Shown here one piece after another: positions 10,973 to 20,164 of a stretch of 41,358 bases of DNA. The position numbers and the translations under genes were made by a program. Under the pieces are notes generated by a model, which was given only the letters and a program-made list of their open reading frames with translations, was not told the DNA's origin and ran no database searches. Origin of the DNA: a virus; the IMG/VR virus record IMGVR_UViG_3300027503_000030, positions 1-41,358 of that record, one strand, 5' to 3'. Every line of letters starts with the position of its first letter. Position 1 is the first letter of the stretch.

Positions 10973-12961
10973 TTATCTAAAGTTATCAATTCTTAATTCA
11001 TTAGGTGGTAGTACATCAGATGTATTTCCATTCTCACCTGAAGTAGTTCCTGTCTGTCCAATACCTGTTGATGGTGTTTCAGGGGTTGTAGGTATATCTT
11101 TATTATAAGAACCACCACAAGAACAATTTTCAGATAACTGTGTAGATACTATATTACTTGAATATGGTTTTTTTATGTTAAAACATATAGGATTATTAAT
11201 TTCTCTACCTATATTATTTGTTATTTTATTTCCATAACAATCTTCATAAATAAATCCTGAATCATCTGTTATATAACCATCATAGCATTCACAATCATCT
11301 ATACTTGGTTCTGAAGTTGGTATAGGTGTAGGGGTTGGTGTTGGTGTTATTGGTGGCGTAGTAGTAGGAGATGGTGAACATTGAGAACACGAAGAAAAAC
11401 CTAATAATACTTTGACATTTGATTCTTCAGATGAATTACCAGGTGCTACTGTATAACATATACCATTACTAGCTTTTATAACCTCTCCACCATTATATGT
11501 ACCTGTATATGGAATTCTTTTTCCTGATAAAATAGTTGTTCCACAAGCATATAAATTATATGATAGATTAGAATTTACAACTACAGTAGGAGTTGGAGCA
11601 GGTGGTGGTGTTGTTGGATTTGCTATATCTGAATTAGAACAATTCAACTTTCCAACAACTATTTGTATACTTCCATTATATCTAGTAGGTTCTGACTCTA
11701 AAGGAGGAGCTCCTGTATATGTATATAATAATCCACTTATTGGGTCTATATATCTTTGACCAACACCTAATGATGGTGCTATAGTAGTATATGCATATCC
11801 TGAATTATCGCATCCTGCTAGTTCATAGTATTTTATAGTTGGGGGGGATATAATAACAGTTTCAGTTGGTGCTGGAGTAGGTGTTGGTGTAGGAGTTAGA
11901 GTTGGTCTTGCAGTAATAGGAGGTGTAGTAGTCGGTGGAGTTGTTGTAGGAGTTGGTGTAGGAGTTGAACAATCAGGACATTCCCCATCCTTACCATCTT
12001 TACCATCTTTTCCATCTTTACCATCTTTTCCTGAAGAACCTGCTGCTCCTGCTGGGCCTGCTGCTCCTGCTGCACCTGCTGCACCTGCTGCTCCTGCTGC
12101 ACCTTGAATAACATCAGGTAATTTAGGTATTTGAATTCTATCTAATGCACTTAAATCTATTTCTAATTCAGGAGTTTTACATCCTGTTTCAACTTCAAAT
12201 CTTTCTATCCATTCAGATGTTCTATCTACACAAGAATCAATTACTTCAAAAGAACTAAATTCGGATGGTTCAATAACAAAAACATTCTGTATATACTTAC
12301 TTCTCTCAACAAGCATTACTTGTAATGTTTTTCTATTGGGTATTGGACACACACAATTACCTTTAGTAACAAAATACACTTGTTGGTCACACACTGAACT
12401 TACGGATACACCATCAGCTATCCTAAAAAATGTTCCTATAGGATATATAGTTTCAGGATTTCCAAAATCAGAATCTACAAAATATGAAAAATTTGAATCT
12501 ATATAAGAATTTAATTCACTATCTAATATAACTCTCTTCTCTGGGAGTATTCTATAATAGTTTGATATTAATTCTAATGAATTATCTTGTAATTTTTTAT
12601 GATTAATATTTATTATATTAGTTCCAAAATTATTTTTTTCTACGAATATTTTATCTATATAGTATAACTCTTCCTCTGTATACTTGTCTCCTGTATTATC
12701 ATACTGTAATAATAAGTTTGATGCATTATTTTGATTTGTATTATTTATATTTTTTCTATACTCTAAAGTATTATTATATAATTTTTCTTTATTATTAAAT
12801 ATATTTTTTAAGTATATATATTTTAAGTCAAAATCAAACATTGGAAGTATAGGCATAGGTCTATACCTTGTATCTATTTGTAAATCAGCTGAATTATTTT
12901 TTGGCTCATCTACACCACAATCTAAACAATAATCTAATACTTCCAAGTTATTTTTATCCAT
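10973..12961 (-). CDS. Collagen-like, Pro/Thr-rich fibre protein with Cys-rich modules
   Basis: 662 aa. Residues about 286-327 are Gly-X-Y triplets (repeated GAA, GPA, then repeated GKD), a collagen-like triple-helix stalk. This is followed by Pro/Thr linkers (PTPTPTTTPPTTTPP and others) and Cys-bounded modules such as YYELAGCDNSGYAYTT ... YIDPISGLLYTYTG ... GKLNC, closely matching a module in the protein at 1703-4726. The N-terminal 280 residues are unrecognised and may attach the fibre to the baseplate. Collagen-like stalks are common in phage fibres; a receptor-binding tip is inferred. The repetitive GC-richer coding DNA is a likely recombination spot. Confidence 0.75.
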   Translation of the reverse strand: MDKNNLEVLDYCLDCGVDEPKNNSADLQIDTRYRPMPILPMFDFDLKYIYLKNIFNNKEKLYNNTLEYRKNINNTNQNNASNLLLQYDNTGDKYTEEELYYIDKIFVEKNNFGTNIININHKKLQDNSLELISNYYRILPEKRVILDSELNSYIDSNFSYFVDSDFGNPETIYPIGTFFRIADGVSVSSVCDQQVYFVTKGNCVCPIPNRKTLQVMLVERSKYIQNVFVIEPSEFSSFEVIDSCVDRTSEWIERFEVETGCKTPELEIDLSALDRIQIPKLPDVIQGAAGAAGAAGAAGAAGPAGAAGSSGKDGKDGKDGKDGKDGECPDCSTPTPTPTTTPPTTTPPITARPTLTPTPTPTPAPTETVIISPPTIKYYELAGCDNSGYAYTTIAPSLGVGQRYIDPISGLLYTYTGAPPLESEPTRYNGSIQIVVGKLNCSNSDIANPTTPPPAPTPTVVVNSNLSYNLYACGTTILSGKRIPYTGTYNGGEVIKASNGICYTVAPGNSSEESNVKVLLGFSSCSQCSPSPTTTPPITPTPTPTPIPTSEPSIDDCECYDGYITDDSGFIYEDCYGNKITNNIGREINNPICFNIKKPYSSNIVSTQLSENCSCGGSYNKDIPTTPETPSTGIGQTGTTSGENGNTSDVLPPNELRIDNFR

Positions 12962-12962
12962 C

Positions 12963-14090
12963 TTATCTAACTACTTTAAAATAGAATCCATCATCAATTA
13001 TATGTTCTGTAAATCCACCATCTTTCAATACTTTAAATACTATTTTATAAAATCTTTCAGGAAGTAAACTCTCCATATTTATATTAAAATAATTTCCTTG
13101 AGAATCAATACTTAGTTTAGTTGACCCAGTATCGAAAGGTATTATATAATCATCTGTAACACTATCTTGTATTGCATAGTAAGATGATGTTGGTAATCTC
13201 TTAAAATTTAAATAATTGTTTGTTGTTGTATAATCTAATGTTGGATATCTATCTCTGCTTACAATCCTAAATTTGTACTTAGAATTTGTTTTATAATTCT
13301 TTTTTATATTACTAACCATAACTTCAAAATTATCTGAAACTTCACTTATACTTCCACTTTGAGAAATATTGCTGTCATCCCAAGTTATTTCTAATTTTGG
13401 TATGTATATAGTATGGGTATCCGTACTAAAAAATCTTATAGTTCCTCTAAAGTCATTACTAAATTCATCTTCCGAAGTTCTTTTAATCATAAATCCATTA
13501 TTCGGAATACTACCACTCAACCATCTATGAACTATATTAGTAACATTTATACGTATATCGGGAGTTTTAGCATAATTAAAATTTTTGGAAGCAAAGTATG
13601 ATGAACCTGTATACCAAGTTCCTCCACCTACAGTATTTGAAAAAGAGCCTGTTGTACCCTGTGAAAATGTATTATTTATCCAAGTAAGACCATTTCCATC
13701 ATAATAACCATTTCTATAAGTCCAACTTGCACCTGTAGTAATTTCAGGATAATCATTATAATGACCTAATCCATTTTCCCAAGATTGTGATACGGCAAAT
13801 ATATGAATATCATAATTTATTGGTAAATCAGATGCGTCTGTTGCTTTTAGTGATAATTGATATTTAGCTCTTCTTGAAACTATGTTTGAAGATATTAAAC
13901 TACTAAGATGACTTATATCAAACTTTAGTAGTATTCTTGAATTATATGTACCATCGTAGTAAAATCCATTTTCATCAGGAACACTTTCGACATATTTTAT
14001 CAATTCTAAGACTTGGTCAATACCTGCATTTCTACGAGGATTCTTTTCGTATAATGTTGTGTCTCTTGTTGCGTATATTGCGTGATACAT
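12963..14090 (-). CDS. DNRLRE-like structural protein
   Basis: 375 aa. The N-terminal half resembles DNRLRE-type beta-sandwich domains: ATRDTTLYEKNPRRNAGIDQ, then SRILLKFDISHL, IHIFAVSQSWENG.G and IVHRWLSGSIPNNGFMIK, with a final strand IPKLEITWDD. In that family the motif set marks extracellular carbohydrate-associated or stalk proteins. Here the gene sits between the gp6-like wedge gene and the collagen-like fibre gene, so a baseplate-to-fibre connector or virion surface role is inferred. The last 130 residues are unassigned beta-rich sequence. Confidence 0.6.
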   Translation of the reverse strand: MYHAIYATRDTTLYEKNPRRNAGIDQVLELIKYVESVPDENGFYYDGTYNSRILLKFDISHLSSLISSNIVSRRAKYQLSLKATDASDLPINYDIHIFAVSQSWENGLGHYNDYPEITTGASWTYRNGYYDGNGLTWINNTFSQGTTGSFSNTVGGGTWYTGSSYFASKNFNYAKTPDIRINVTNIVHRWLSGSIPNNGFMIKRTSEDEFSNDFRGTIRFFSTDTHTIYIPKLEITWDDSNISQSGSISEVSDNFEVMVSNIKKNYKTNSKYKFRIVSRDRYPTLDYTTTNNYLNFKRLPTSSYYAIQDSVTDDYIIPFDTGSTKLSIDSQGNYFNINMESLLPERFYKIVFKVLKDGGFTEHIIDDGFYFKVVR

Positions 14091-14092
14091 AT

Positions 14093-15982
14093 TTAATAAT
14101 TTACTACCCTACCTCTAATATCTTTATTAGGATATTTTACTTCAAAAATGCTTTGGTCTATCGATGTATATATTATATTTCTTTTAGTTGCAGAATCTAT
14201 ATCATATACATTTCCTGAATATCCTAAACTGACATCATATAAATTAATAATGCTTAAATTTGCAACAGATATTACTCCTTCAACTTGTGAAATTTCTTTC
14301 ATTACACTATTTTTGAATATAGGTTTTCCTATACCCATCTTTTCAATATCAAAATAATCTTTTAGACTTTTCATACATCTGAGTAATACTTCATTACTAT
14401 TGTAAACTTCATCAACAATTATTTCAAAATCAACTCCTATATTAATTATGAAAGCATCACGTATACTAACGGAGTCTGTCATAATTCTATACTCTTTTAA
14501 ATAATTCAATAAATTAAATTTAACAGCATCATTTAGTACAGTTAAATTTTTGTTTTCGTCATATCCTAAACAATATAAGTTAATTCCAAAATAATTAACA
14601 TTCTGAAAATCTGTTGAATTATCTAAATACTGGTCATCTAATTCTACACATACTTTTGCTATAGCACCATACTTTACAGGCATAGAATAAACTCTAACAA
14701 TATAATCATCTTTTGTAACAGCTCTATTTTGTGATGCAAAGTTAGCTAATGCTTCTCTTCTAACGTCTTCCACACCTCTCCTAGATAGTCCACCACTAGC
14801 AGGTTTTGGATTATTGACAGCAACACTATCTAAAACAGTACTATAAATTTGGGAATCTAAATTAGATTGTGGCGTTGTTATGTTAGATTGTATTATACTA
14901 GATATGCTATTAGCTCCAACATTATCTTCAACACCACCACCAACTGTATATCTAACAGTTAGTGTAGTGTTTGCTGGTGCTTTTCCATATGTTTTTGTAT
15001 ACAAAAAATTCTTAGGGTCTATACTTAAATCAACTGCTCTTTCAAAATAGTCTAATCCAAAACCAACATTAAATGGATTTGGTATTATTTCTTCATCATA
15101 TTCTGAACTCACTCCTGAGCCAAATTGTATTTCAAACCTATTGGTTTCCCTCAATCTTGTTACAAATCTCCTTTCAGTTTGTTTGAACTGTATAAGATAT
15201 GGAGCAGTAGACCTAAATTTTGCGAGATGTGAATCGTTATATGGTAAATTTGGAACTGATATTGGTATTAAATCTTGTGCTAAATATGGAGTTTCATACC
15301 ATCTATTATTATCTGAGTCATATATATCTACTATTTCTAATATATCTAATTGAGGTAAGACAATCTTATCATAAGGTTTAGGAGAGCTGAAATCATAATT
15401 TGCAGTTAAAATTTCTCCTGATACTGCTTTTACATTCTTTCTTAACAAGAAATATTCTACTTCACCTGTATTATCTAATGAGTAAACTGTGATTTCTGTA
15501 GGGTCAAATGATGAACTGTATGAAAAATCTACACTATCTATAGTTCTGAAAGTTTTATTTGTTTCGGAACTTACTATCATATTTGAATCTATCTGCAAAC
15601 AATATCTAAAGTCAGGTACAATAGATGTACCATTATTTACAGATGGAACTAACTGAAATACATCTAAATCTACAGATGCTGGTGTTCTAAACTTAGGTTT
15701 ATACCCTAATGAATGAGCTATGTTAAATAAGTTCTGATTTTCTTCTACAGTTAATAATAAAGATTCTCTTAGTTGTATATCAGTATAAAATGATAATATA
15801 TCTCCTGTTGCTGCCGCTAATTCCATGAACATCATACCTGGCGATGATTCATTGAAATCATTATATGTATCAGGAAAATAGTTTTTAGTATAATCTATAA
15901 GTTGTTTCCTAATCTCAGAAAAATCTTTATTTAGATATTTTATATCTTTCCGTATATTATTATTAATTAATCTCGAACTCAT
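14093..15982 (-). CDS. Baseplate wedge protein, T4 gp6-like
   Basis: 629 aa, close to the 660 aa of T4 gp6. The N-terminal region has the recognisable pattern DFSEIRKQLIDYTKNYFPDTYNDFNESSPGMM split by ELAAATGDILSFYTDIQLRES, typical of gp6/gpJ family wedge proteins, and later the SRRGVEDVRREALANF ... VTKDDYIVRVYSMP segment. In T4, gp6 dimers form the ring joining baseplate wedges around the hub. The gene follows the gp25-like gene by 3 bp, the conserved wedge order, which supports the call. The start at 15982 is the first Met and fits the tight spacing. Confidence 0.92.
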   Translation of the reverse strand: MSSRLINNNIRKDIKYLNKDFSEIRKQLIDYTKNYFPDTYNDFNESSPGMMFMELAAATGDILSFYTDIQLRESLLLTVEENQNLFNIAHSLGYKPKFRTPASVDLDVFQLVPSVNNGTSIVPDFRYCLQIDSNMIVSSETNKTFRTIDSVDFSYSSSFDPTEITVYSLDNTGEVEYFLLRKNVKAVSGEILTANYDFSSPKPYDKIVLPQLDILEIVDIYDSDNNRWYETPYLAQDLIPISVPNLPYNDSHLAKFRSTAPYLIQFKQTERRFVTRLRETNRFEIQFGSGVSSEYDEEIIPNPFNVGFGLDYFERAVDLSIDPKNFLYTKTYGKAPANTTLTVRYTVGGGVEDNVGANSISSIIQSNITTPQSNLDSQIYSTVLDSVAVNNPKPASGGLSRRGVEDVRREALANFASQNRAVTKDDYIVRVYSMPVKYGAIAKVCVELDDQYLDNSTDFQNVNYFGINLYCLGYDENKNLTVLNDAVKFNLLNYLKEYRIMTDSVSIRDAFIINIGVDFEIIVDEVYNSNEVLLRCMKSLKDYFDIEKMGIGKPIFKNSVMKEISQVEGVISVANLSIINLYDVSLGYSGNVYDIDSATKRNIIYTSIDQSIFEVKYPNKDIRGRVVNY

Positions 15983-15985
15983 ATA

Positions 15986-16501
15986 TTATTCTATTTCAAA
16001 GTTTACCACACCAGAATCAATAAAAAGTGTTATTGTTCTGTTAGCACCAATATTTGTTACTCTAAAAGATATTTTGATTTGCACATTATGTTCAGAATAA
16101 CTATCAGGAAATGCAATATCACTTTCAGAAACAACTTGTACAGAATCTAACAATATGTATGGAAGCCAATAATTAATATCAGTAATAACAGAAAGTCTTA
16201 AAGTTTCTCTACTATCATCTGAATTTTGTTCAAATAAAAATTCAGGTATTAATGACCCAAAATTAGGTTGCATTAATCTTTCACCTTTCCTAGTTAATAG
16301 TAAATTGACTAAGTTAGTTATAGCCTGTTCTTCTGTAGAGTAAGATGACCTAAACGTTTTTACGTCACCTTTCCTATTTATCTCTTTTGGATATTTAATA
16401 TCTACCAATACAGCATCCCCATTAAAAGGTAGTAAAACTCCAACAGCTCTATCATTATAGAAGTTAGGTTCGTATGCTCTAAAAGATATTGGTATTGCCA
16501 T
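15986..16501 (-). CDS. Baseplate wedge protein, gp25/W family
   Basis: 171 aa. Has the GPW/gp25 family signature: SSYSTEEQAITNLVNLLLT, then RKGERLMQPNFGSLIPEFLF and the later DINYWLPYILLDSVQV. The family is structurally lysozyme-like but acts as a wedge subunit that initiates sheath assembly. It is encoded between an uncharacterised 128-aa gene and the gp6-like gene. T4 gp25 is 132 aa, so this one is about 40 residues longer, mainly at the N-terminus, as in many non-enterobacterial relatives. Confidence 0.93.
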   Translation of the reverse strand: MAIPISFRAYEPNFYNDRAVGVLLPFNGDAVLVDIKYPKEINRKGDVKTFRSSYSTEEQAITNLVNLLLTRKGERLMQPNFGSLIPEFLFEQNSDDSRETLRLSVITDINYWLPYILLDSVQVVSESDIAFPDSYSEHNVQIKISFRVTNIGANRTITLFIDSGVVNFEIE

Positions 16502-16504
16502 TTA

Positions 16505-16891
16505 TTATTTTTTATCCATTTTTTTAATTAATGCTGAATAATCTTTTGTTAAAGCTTTATACACTGCTTCCGTTTTCGGATTTGTTTCTAGTTTAGATAA
16601 TACTCTAGAATCTAATATAGACTTTTCAGTTTCTACGTCTTCAGGATATTCCATATCTTCCGTAATCATTTCCATAATACCACTAAATTTTTTTCTAAAG
16701 TCTCTTTTCTCTATATCTAAATTAGATTCTTTAGGTTTTACTTGTGGTTTACTATAAGATACATTACTTGCAGTTCTAGATATACTTTTAGATTTAGATT
16801 CATTTAACCTAGATTCTAACCTATCAAAGTAGTAATCTAACTCTTCTCTTATAATTTTTCTTAATTTTGATTCTATTGAATTTTTTTCCAT
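16505..16891 (-). CDS. Hypothetical helical protein between hub and wedge genes
   Basis: 128 aa, charged and mostly helical by eye (ESKLRKIIREELDYYFDRLESRL at the N-terminus, in two heptad-like runs). No family recognised. The start IRKIIREEL-like pattern recalls small tagged proteins in marine phages, but the position between the hub and gp25 genes suggests a baseplate assembly or chaperone role (inference). A TATTTATA box lies 12 nt before the ATG. Confidence 0.6.
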   Translation of the reverse strand: MEKNSIESKLRKIIREELDYYFDRLESRLNESKSKSISRTASNVSYSKPQVKPKESNLDIEKRDFRKKFSGIMEMITEDMEYPEDVETEKSILDSRVLSKLETNPKTEAVYKALTKDYSALIKKMDKK

Positions 16892-16903
16892 ATAACAGTT
16901 TTA

Positions 16904-16911
16904 TATAAATA
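16904..16911 (-). promoter_or_regulatory. Candidate phage promoter box TATTTATA
   Basis: On the coding strand, 12 nt upstream of the ATG at 16891, in the 26-bp gap after the hub gene. Same box and spacing as other sites in the window; promoter role inferred. Confidence 0.4.
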
Positions 16912-16917
16912 GATTAT

Positions 16918-18792
16918 TTAATTAAATTTAACTTCATTAGTTAGTTTTTTTATTGATATATTATATAATATATCATCTCCCGAACATTTTTTACTTAATA
17001 TTATGTCAGATAAACATTTTATATCAGCTAATGTATCAGGAGTCAGTAATGATTCATTATTAACTAAATAATTATTACCTATTACTTTATCTAATACGTA
17101 CCAACCTTTACAAGAATCGTCATTACCTATGAGTAACAACAAAGTATATACAACTTTAGAGCTAATTCCTGTAGTAGATGTGAATTTAGTTGCTGTTAAT
17201 TCATATAAATATCCATTACAAGTATCTTTGGAATCTATTAATTTAACATTTAAATCTTTACTATTTAAATTGTCTTGTGAATTTTCGTTAGATTCTTGCG
17301 ATTTTTGCTTTGTTGTTATACCATCTCCATCGCATTTTATCTGCTTTCCGTTAGTATCAACAATTATTCCACATCCTGATAAAGGCAATCCACAATCTAC
17401 ATCTATAAAACTAGGTAAATCTTTTTCAGGGTCATAATTTAATTCTATATTTTTAGAATTTACATCATTTAATAATTTTATAGAATCTTTTCTTGTTTGT
17501 ATATCATACGAATCTTGCCCTGAAACAAATCCATCTAACGGTATTGATGGTATATTTGGATTAGCATTTGATTTAGGATTTCCCCCACCTGAGCCTAATA
17601 GTCTCCTTGATATAGCATATGGAATTATATTATTGATTCCAAAATCATGACTATCCAATCTAGGTTCTGGAGGTGCTATAAACATATTTGGAGGCAATAG
17701 TTCAAACCTTAAAGATAGTAAGTGTGTTCTCAAAACTTCAAGTAAATTAGTTGCAGGGCCTGTAGGGCCAAAAGGAGTAGCAAATACAGCTATTGCTGAA
17801 GTTAAATCCTTTAACTCTTTTGCCAATTCTTGAACTCTATTGACTAATTCATCGAAATCTACATCATGCTCATCAGTAGTTATATAAAACTTTCTTGCTT
17901 CTAATATAACTTTATCTTTTGCTATTAAAAATATATTATCTTTTTTTGCATTCAATACAATTCTAGACGTATCTATTAGTATCTGAGGTTTATCAAAATT
18001 AGGTATTCCTTTTGTTTCAAATCTTCTTGCCCTACCTAATCTAACTTTAGTATATTTTTGAGATATTCCACCAAAAATTCCAGTAAAGTTATTAGATAAG
18101 TTTTCTACTCTGTATTTTTGACTTTTTGTATTTTTGCTCTGACTTAAATTACCATCTATTTCAACAATATCTTCATTTACAGGTCTTTTCTTGGGTGGGT
18201 CAGATGGTTCTAAAGTCATAGAGAATGTTGGGTCTCCTATCTTAGTATCCTTATGATGTTGTGGTTTCTTGTAGTACTGAGAATCATTAGATGTACCAAT
18301 TCCTAATCTTATTGACGAACCTCCTCTATTCTGAATTATTAAATCTCCTTCATATGGCTGTAATGGTGCTAACGGTCTACAGGGGAATGGAAATGTCTTA
18401 CCAGGTGGAAATGGGTTATCACGCATCAATGTATCACTACCATTCTTATTTGAAGTTCTCTGCGTTAGTGTATGTAATTGGTTTATTACTGAATCATCTG
18501 TTGAATTTAATGGGTATGGTAAATAATAGTATGTTATATTTTTAGACTTAGGAGCTACCTCATCCTTTGATGGTGCTCTTAGTAGTACTACTAACTCACC
18601 ATTAAGGGGAGTGAATATATAGTTTAAAGTAATAGGTCTTGCATAAACATCTTTTAAATTTTCAACATCTGTATTAGGTATTAATCTAACTTTAATACTT
18701 CCTAAAGGCATTATATCACCTTCAGAATTTTTTGGATTATCATTATAAGTTAACTTACCTGTCTGAATTACTTCACCTAGTACTATTGACAT
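16918..18792 (-). CDS. Baseplate hub/spike protein with OB-fold, gp5-like, no lysozyme domain
   Basis: 624 aa. The N-terminus reads as an OB-fold: GSIKVRLIPNTD, then NYIFTPLNGELVVLLRAPS. The motif PYEGDLIIQNRGGSSIRLG at about residues 145-165 is characteristic of hub proteins of large T4-like phages. A beta-helix-like strand series follows (RIVLNAKKDNIFLIAKDKV). Unlike T4 gp5, no lysozyme motif is visible. The C-terminal 150 residues are Ser/Asn/Asp-rich with several Cys (DVDCGLPLSGCG) and unassigned. It lies upstream of the wedge genes, as expected for a central hub. Confidence 0.8.
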   Translation of the reverse strand: MSIVLGEVIQTGKLTYNDNPKNSEGDIMPLGSIKVRLIPNTDVENLKDVYARPITLNYIFTPLNGELVVLLRAPSKDEVAPKSKNITYYYLPYPLNSTDDSVINQLHTLTQRTSNKNGSDTLMRDNPFPPGKTFPFPCRPLAPLQPYEGDLIIQNRGGSSIRLGIGTSNDSQYYKKPQHHKDTKIGDPTFSMTLEPSDPPKKRPVNEDIVEIDGNLSQSKNTKSQKYRVENLSNNFTGIFGGISQKYTKVRLGRARRFETKGIPNFDKPQILIDTSRIVLNAKKDNIFLIAKDKVILEARKFYITTDEHDVDFDELVNRVQELAKELKDLTSAIAVFATPFGPTGPATNLLEVLRTHLLSLRFELLPPNMFIAPPEPRLDSHDFGINNIIPYAISRRLLGSGGGNPKSNANPNIPSIPLDGFVSGQDSYDIQTRKDSIKLLNDVNSKNIELNYDPEKDLPSFIDVDCGLPLSGCGIIVDTNGKQIKCDGDGITTKQKSQESNENSQDNLNSKDLNVKLIDSKDTCNGYLYELTATKFTSTTGISSKVVYTLLLLIGNDDSCKGWYVLDKVIGNNYLVNNESLLTPDTLADIKCLSDIILSKKCSGDDILYNISIKKLTNEVKFN

Positions 18793-18798
18793 CTATGC

Positions 18799-19149
18799 TT
18801 ATTTTAGTAAATTATTAGGATGGTAATCTACCAGTAATTGTTTTTTCTCTTCTTCCGACAAAATATACATTTCTGTTGTACTTGAAGATTTTTGAGAAGT
18901 TGCTATAGACCTTTGCACTATTCCAGCCATTTTAACCAAATGGTCATCATTTTTTATTGATAAATCTAAATAATCTCTTAATATTGGGCCAATGGTTGAA
19001 GCATCTTCGGCACTATTTATCATACCTTCTATATTCTCAACCAATCTTGATATCATTTGGTCTTTCTCCTTTGTAGTTATATAAATGTCTTTCATTAAAT
19101 CAGAAAAAGACATTTTATCAAATACTATAGAATCATCATAATTAGCCAT
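18799..19149 (-). CDS. Hypothetical helical protein between late sigma and hub genes
   Basis: 116 aa, predominantly helical, ending LSEEEKKQLLVDYHPNNLLK. No family recognised. Its size and position beside the gp55-like gene make a T4 gp33-like late-transcription co-activator (112 aa in T4) a possibility, but I see no sequence signature for that. A TATTTATA box lies 10 nt upstream of the ATG. Confidence 0.6.
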   Translation of the reverse strand: MANYDDSIVFDKMSFSDLMKDIYITTKEKDQMISRLVENIEGMINSAEDASTIGPILRDYLDLSIKNDDHLVKMAGIVQRSIATSQKSSSTTEMYILSEEEKKQLLVDYHPNNLLK

Positions 19150-19159
19150 ATCTTTTATC

Positions 19160-19167
19160 TATAAATA
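19160..19167 (-). promoter_or_regulatory. Candidate phage promoter box TATTTATA
   Basis: Coding-strand box 10 nt upstream of the ATG at 19149, in a 28-bp gap. Good spacing for a -10 type element of a short leader; promoter role inferred. Confidence 0.4.
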
Positions 19168-19177
19168 CTGTATAATA

Positions 19178-19855
19178 TTATTTTTTAAAATATTCATTCA
19201 TAGAATTTAAAAAATACTTTTTCATTATGTTTATAACTTTTGTTATTTTTTGGGTTTTTATACCTGTTCTTTCTCTAATAATAAAATATATTGCTTTTTT
19301 ATTGAATACATCTATAATACTCCTCATCTTAAATAACTCTAATATAGAGTCTGCAATAGCTATTTCATCACTATTTTTGAATATGCTATATAATCTAACA
19401 TTCATATCATCTACCCACTTATCTACAAATAGATGTAGGTCTTCTCTATAATCATTTTGATATACTTCATAAACTACATCTCTCTCCTCATCGACCTCTT
19501 CCAAGTCAACCATTTGCTTTCTTTTGCTATAGTTTTTAGTATTTAAAGCAATGAGATAGTTTCTTCCTGCAACTGTATAATAGGAATATGCCTTACCTGC
19601 TGATTGTGAATAATTTGGTAATTTTTCAGTTAGAAATGAGACAACATCATGTTTTAAATCCTCAAATTCTAAATTTATGTAAGGACACTTATAAGTATTT
19701 ATTAAATTTTCAGCTAACTTATCTAATGATGGATATATATCTTTAGTGTATATATGATGTTTCTCTTTTACACTATTTGATAGATTATATTTTATTATAG
19801 CACTATCAACATCTAAAGTAAAGTATTCTTTATTCGGATTCTTCTTCTTCGGCAT
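19178..19855 (-). CDS. Putative late-transcription sigma factor, T4 gp55-like
   Basis: 225 aa (T4 gp55 is 185 aa). The region KAYSYYTVAGRNYLIALN at about residues 88-105, preceded by a helix with EDLKHDVVSFLTEKLPNYSQ and followed by a basic stretch, resembles sigma region 2 of gp55-type factors. A C-terminal helical part (KTQKITKVINIMKKY) could be a short DNA-binding element. The hydrophobic/acidic tail NSMNEYFKK is reminiscent of the clamp-binding tail of T4 gp55, but this is inference. It would direct host RNA polymerase to late promoters. It overlaps the upstream gene by 26 bp. Confidence 0.6.
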   Translation of the reverse strand: MPKKKNPNKEYFTLDVDSAIIKYNLSNSVKEKHHIYTKDIYPSLDKLAENLINTYKCPYINLEFEDLKHDVVSFLTEKLPNYSQSAGKAYSYYTVAGRNYLIALNTKNYSKRKQMVDLEEVDEERDVVYEVYQNDYREDLHLFVDKWVDDMNVRLYSIFKNSDEIAIADSILELFKMRSIIDVFNKKAIYFIIRERTGIKTQKITKVINIMKKYFLNSMNEYFKK

Positions 19856-20159
19856 CGGATTCTATATTTTTCAAAAAATCGTTAACAATTTTGAAAGAAT
19901 CCTCAATAATGCTTTTTAAAGTATCAAAAACAAAACCAACTTCATCATCAGACTCAAAAGAACCTCTCCTATCTATTTCTTTTATATGAGAATAATCAAT
20001 GTGAAGTCTTGTGTTTAAATTACTGATAAATGTTAATAACTTTTCGTTATCATTTTCTAGTTCATCTAAATTATTCTCCAAATATGTTATTTTTTTGGAG
20101 TTTATATAAACTAAATATAATAAAATTATATTTGATATTGATAAAAATGCTATAATCAT
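19830..20159 (-). CDS. Small membrane-anchored coiled-coil protein
   Basis: 109 aa. Residues 2-20 form a hydrophobic segment (IIAFLSISNIILLYLVYIN), then a heptad-like helix ITYLENNLDELENDNEKL and a very acidic C-terminus ending DAEEEESE. This predicts a single N-terminal membrane anchor with a cytoplasmic or periplasmic coiled coil. No family recognised. It overlaps the sigma gene by 26 bp, suggesting coupled translation. Confidence 0.6.
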   Translation of the reverse strand: MIIAFLSISNIILLYLVYINSKKITYLENNLDELENDNEKLLTFISNLNTRLHIDYSHIKEIDRRGSFESDDEVGFVFDTLKSIIEDSFKIVNDFLKNIESDAEEEESE

Positions 20160-20164
20160 AACTA

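Noticed and set aside
10973-12961. Diversity-generating retroelement acting on the fibre genes
   Set aside because: No reverse transcriptase and no template/variable repeat pair with adenine-specific differences was seen in the window.
16918-18792. Tail lysozyme domain in the hub protein, as in T4 gp5
   Set aside because: No E..D/C..T lysozyme motif could be seen; only OB-fold and spike-like features.
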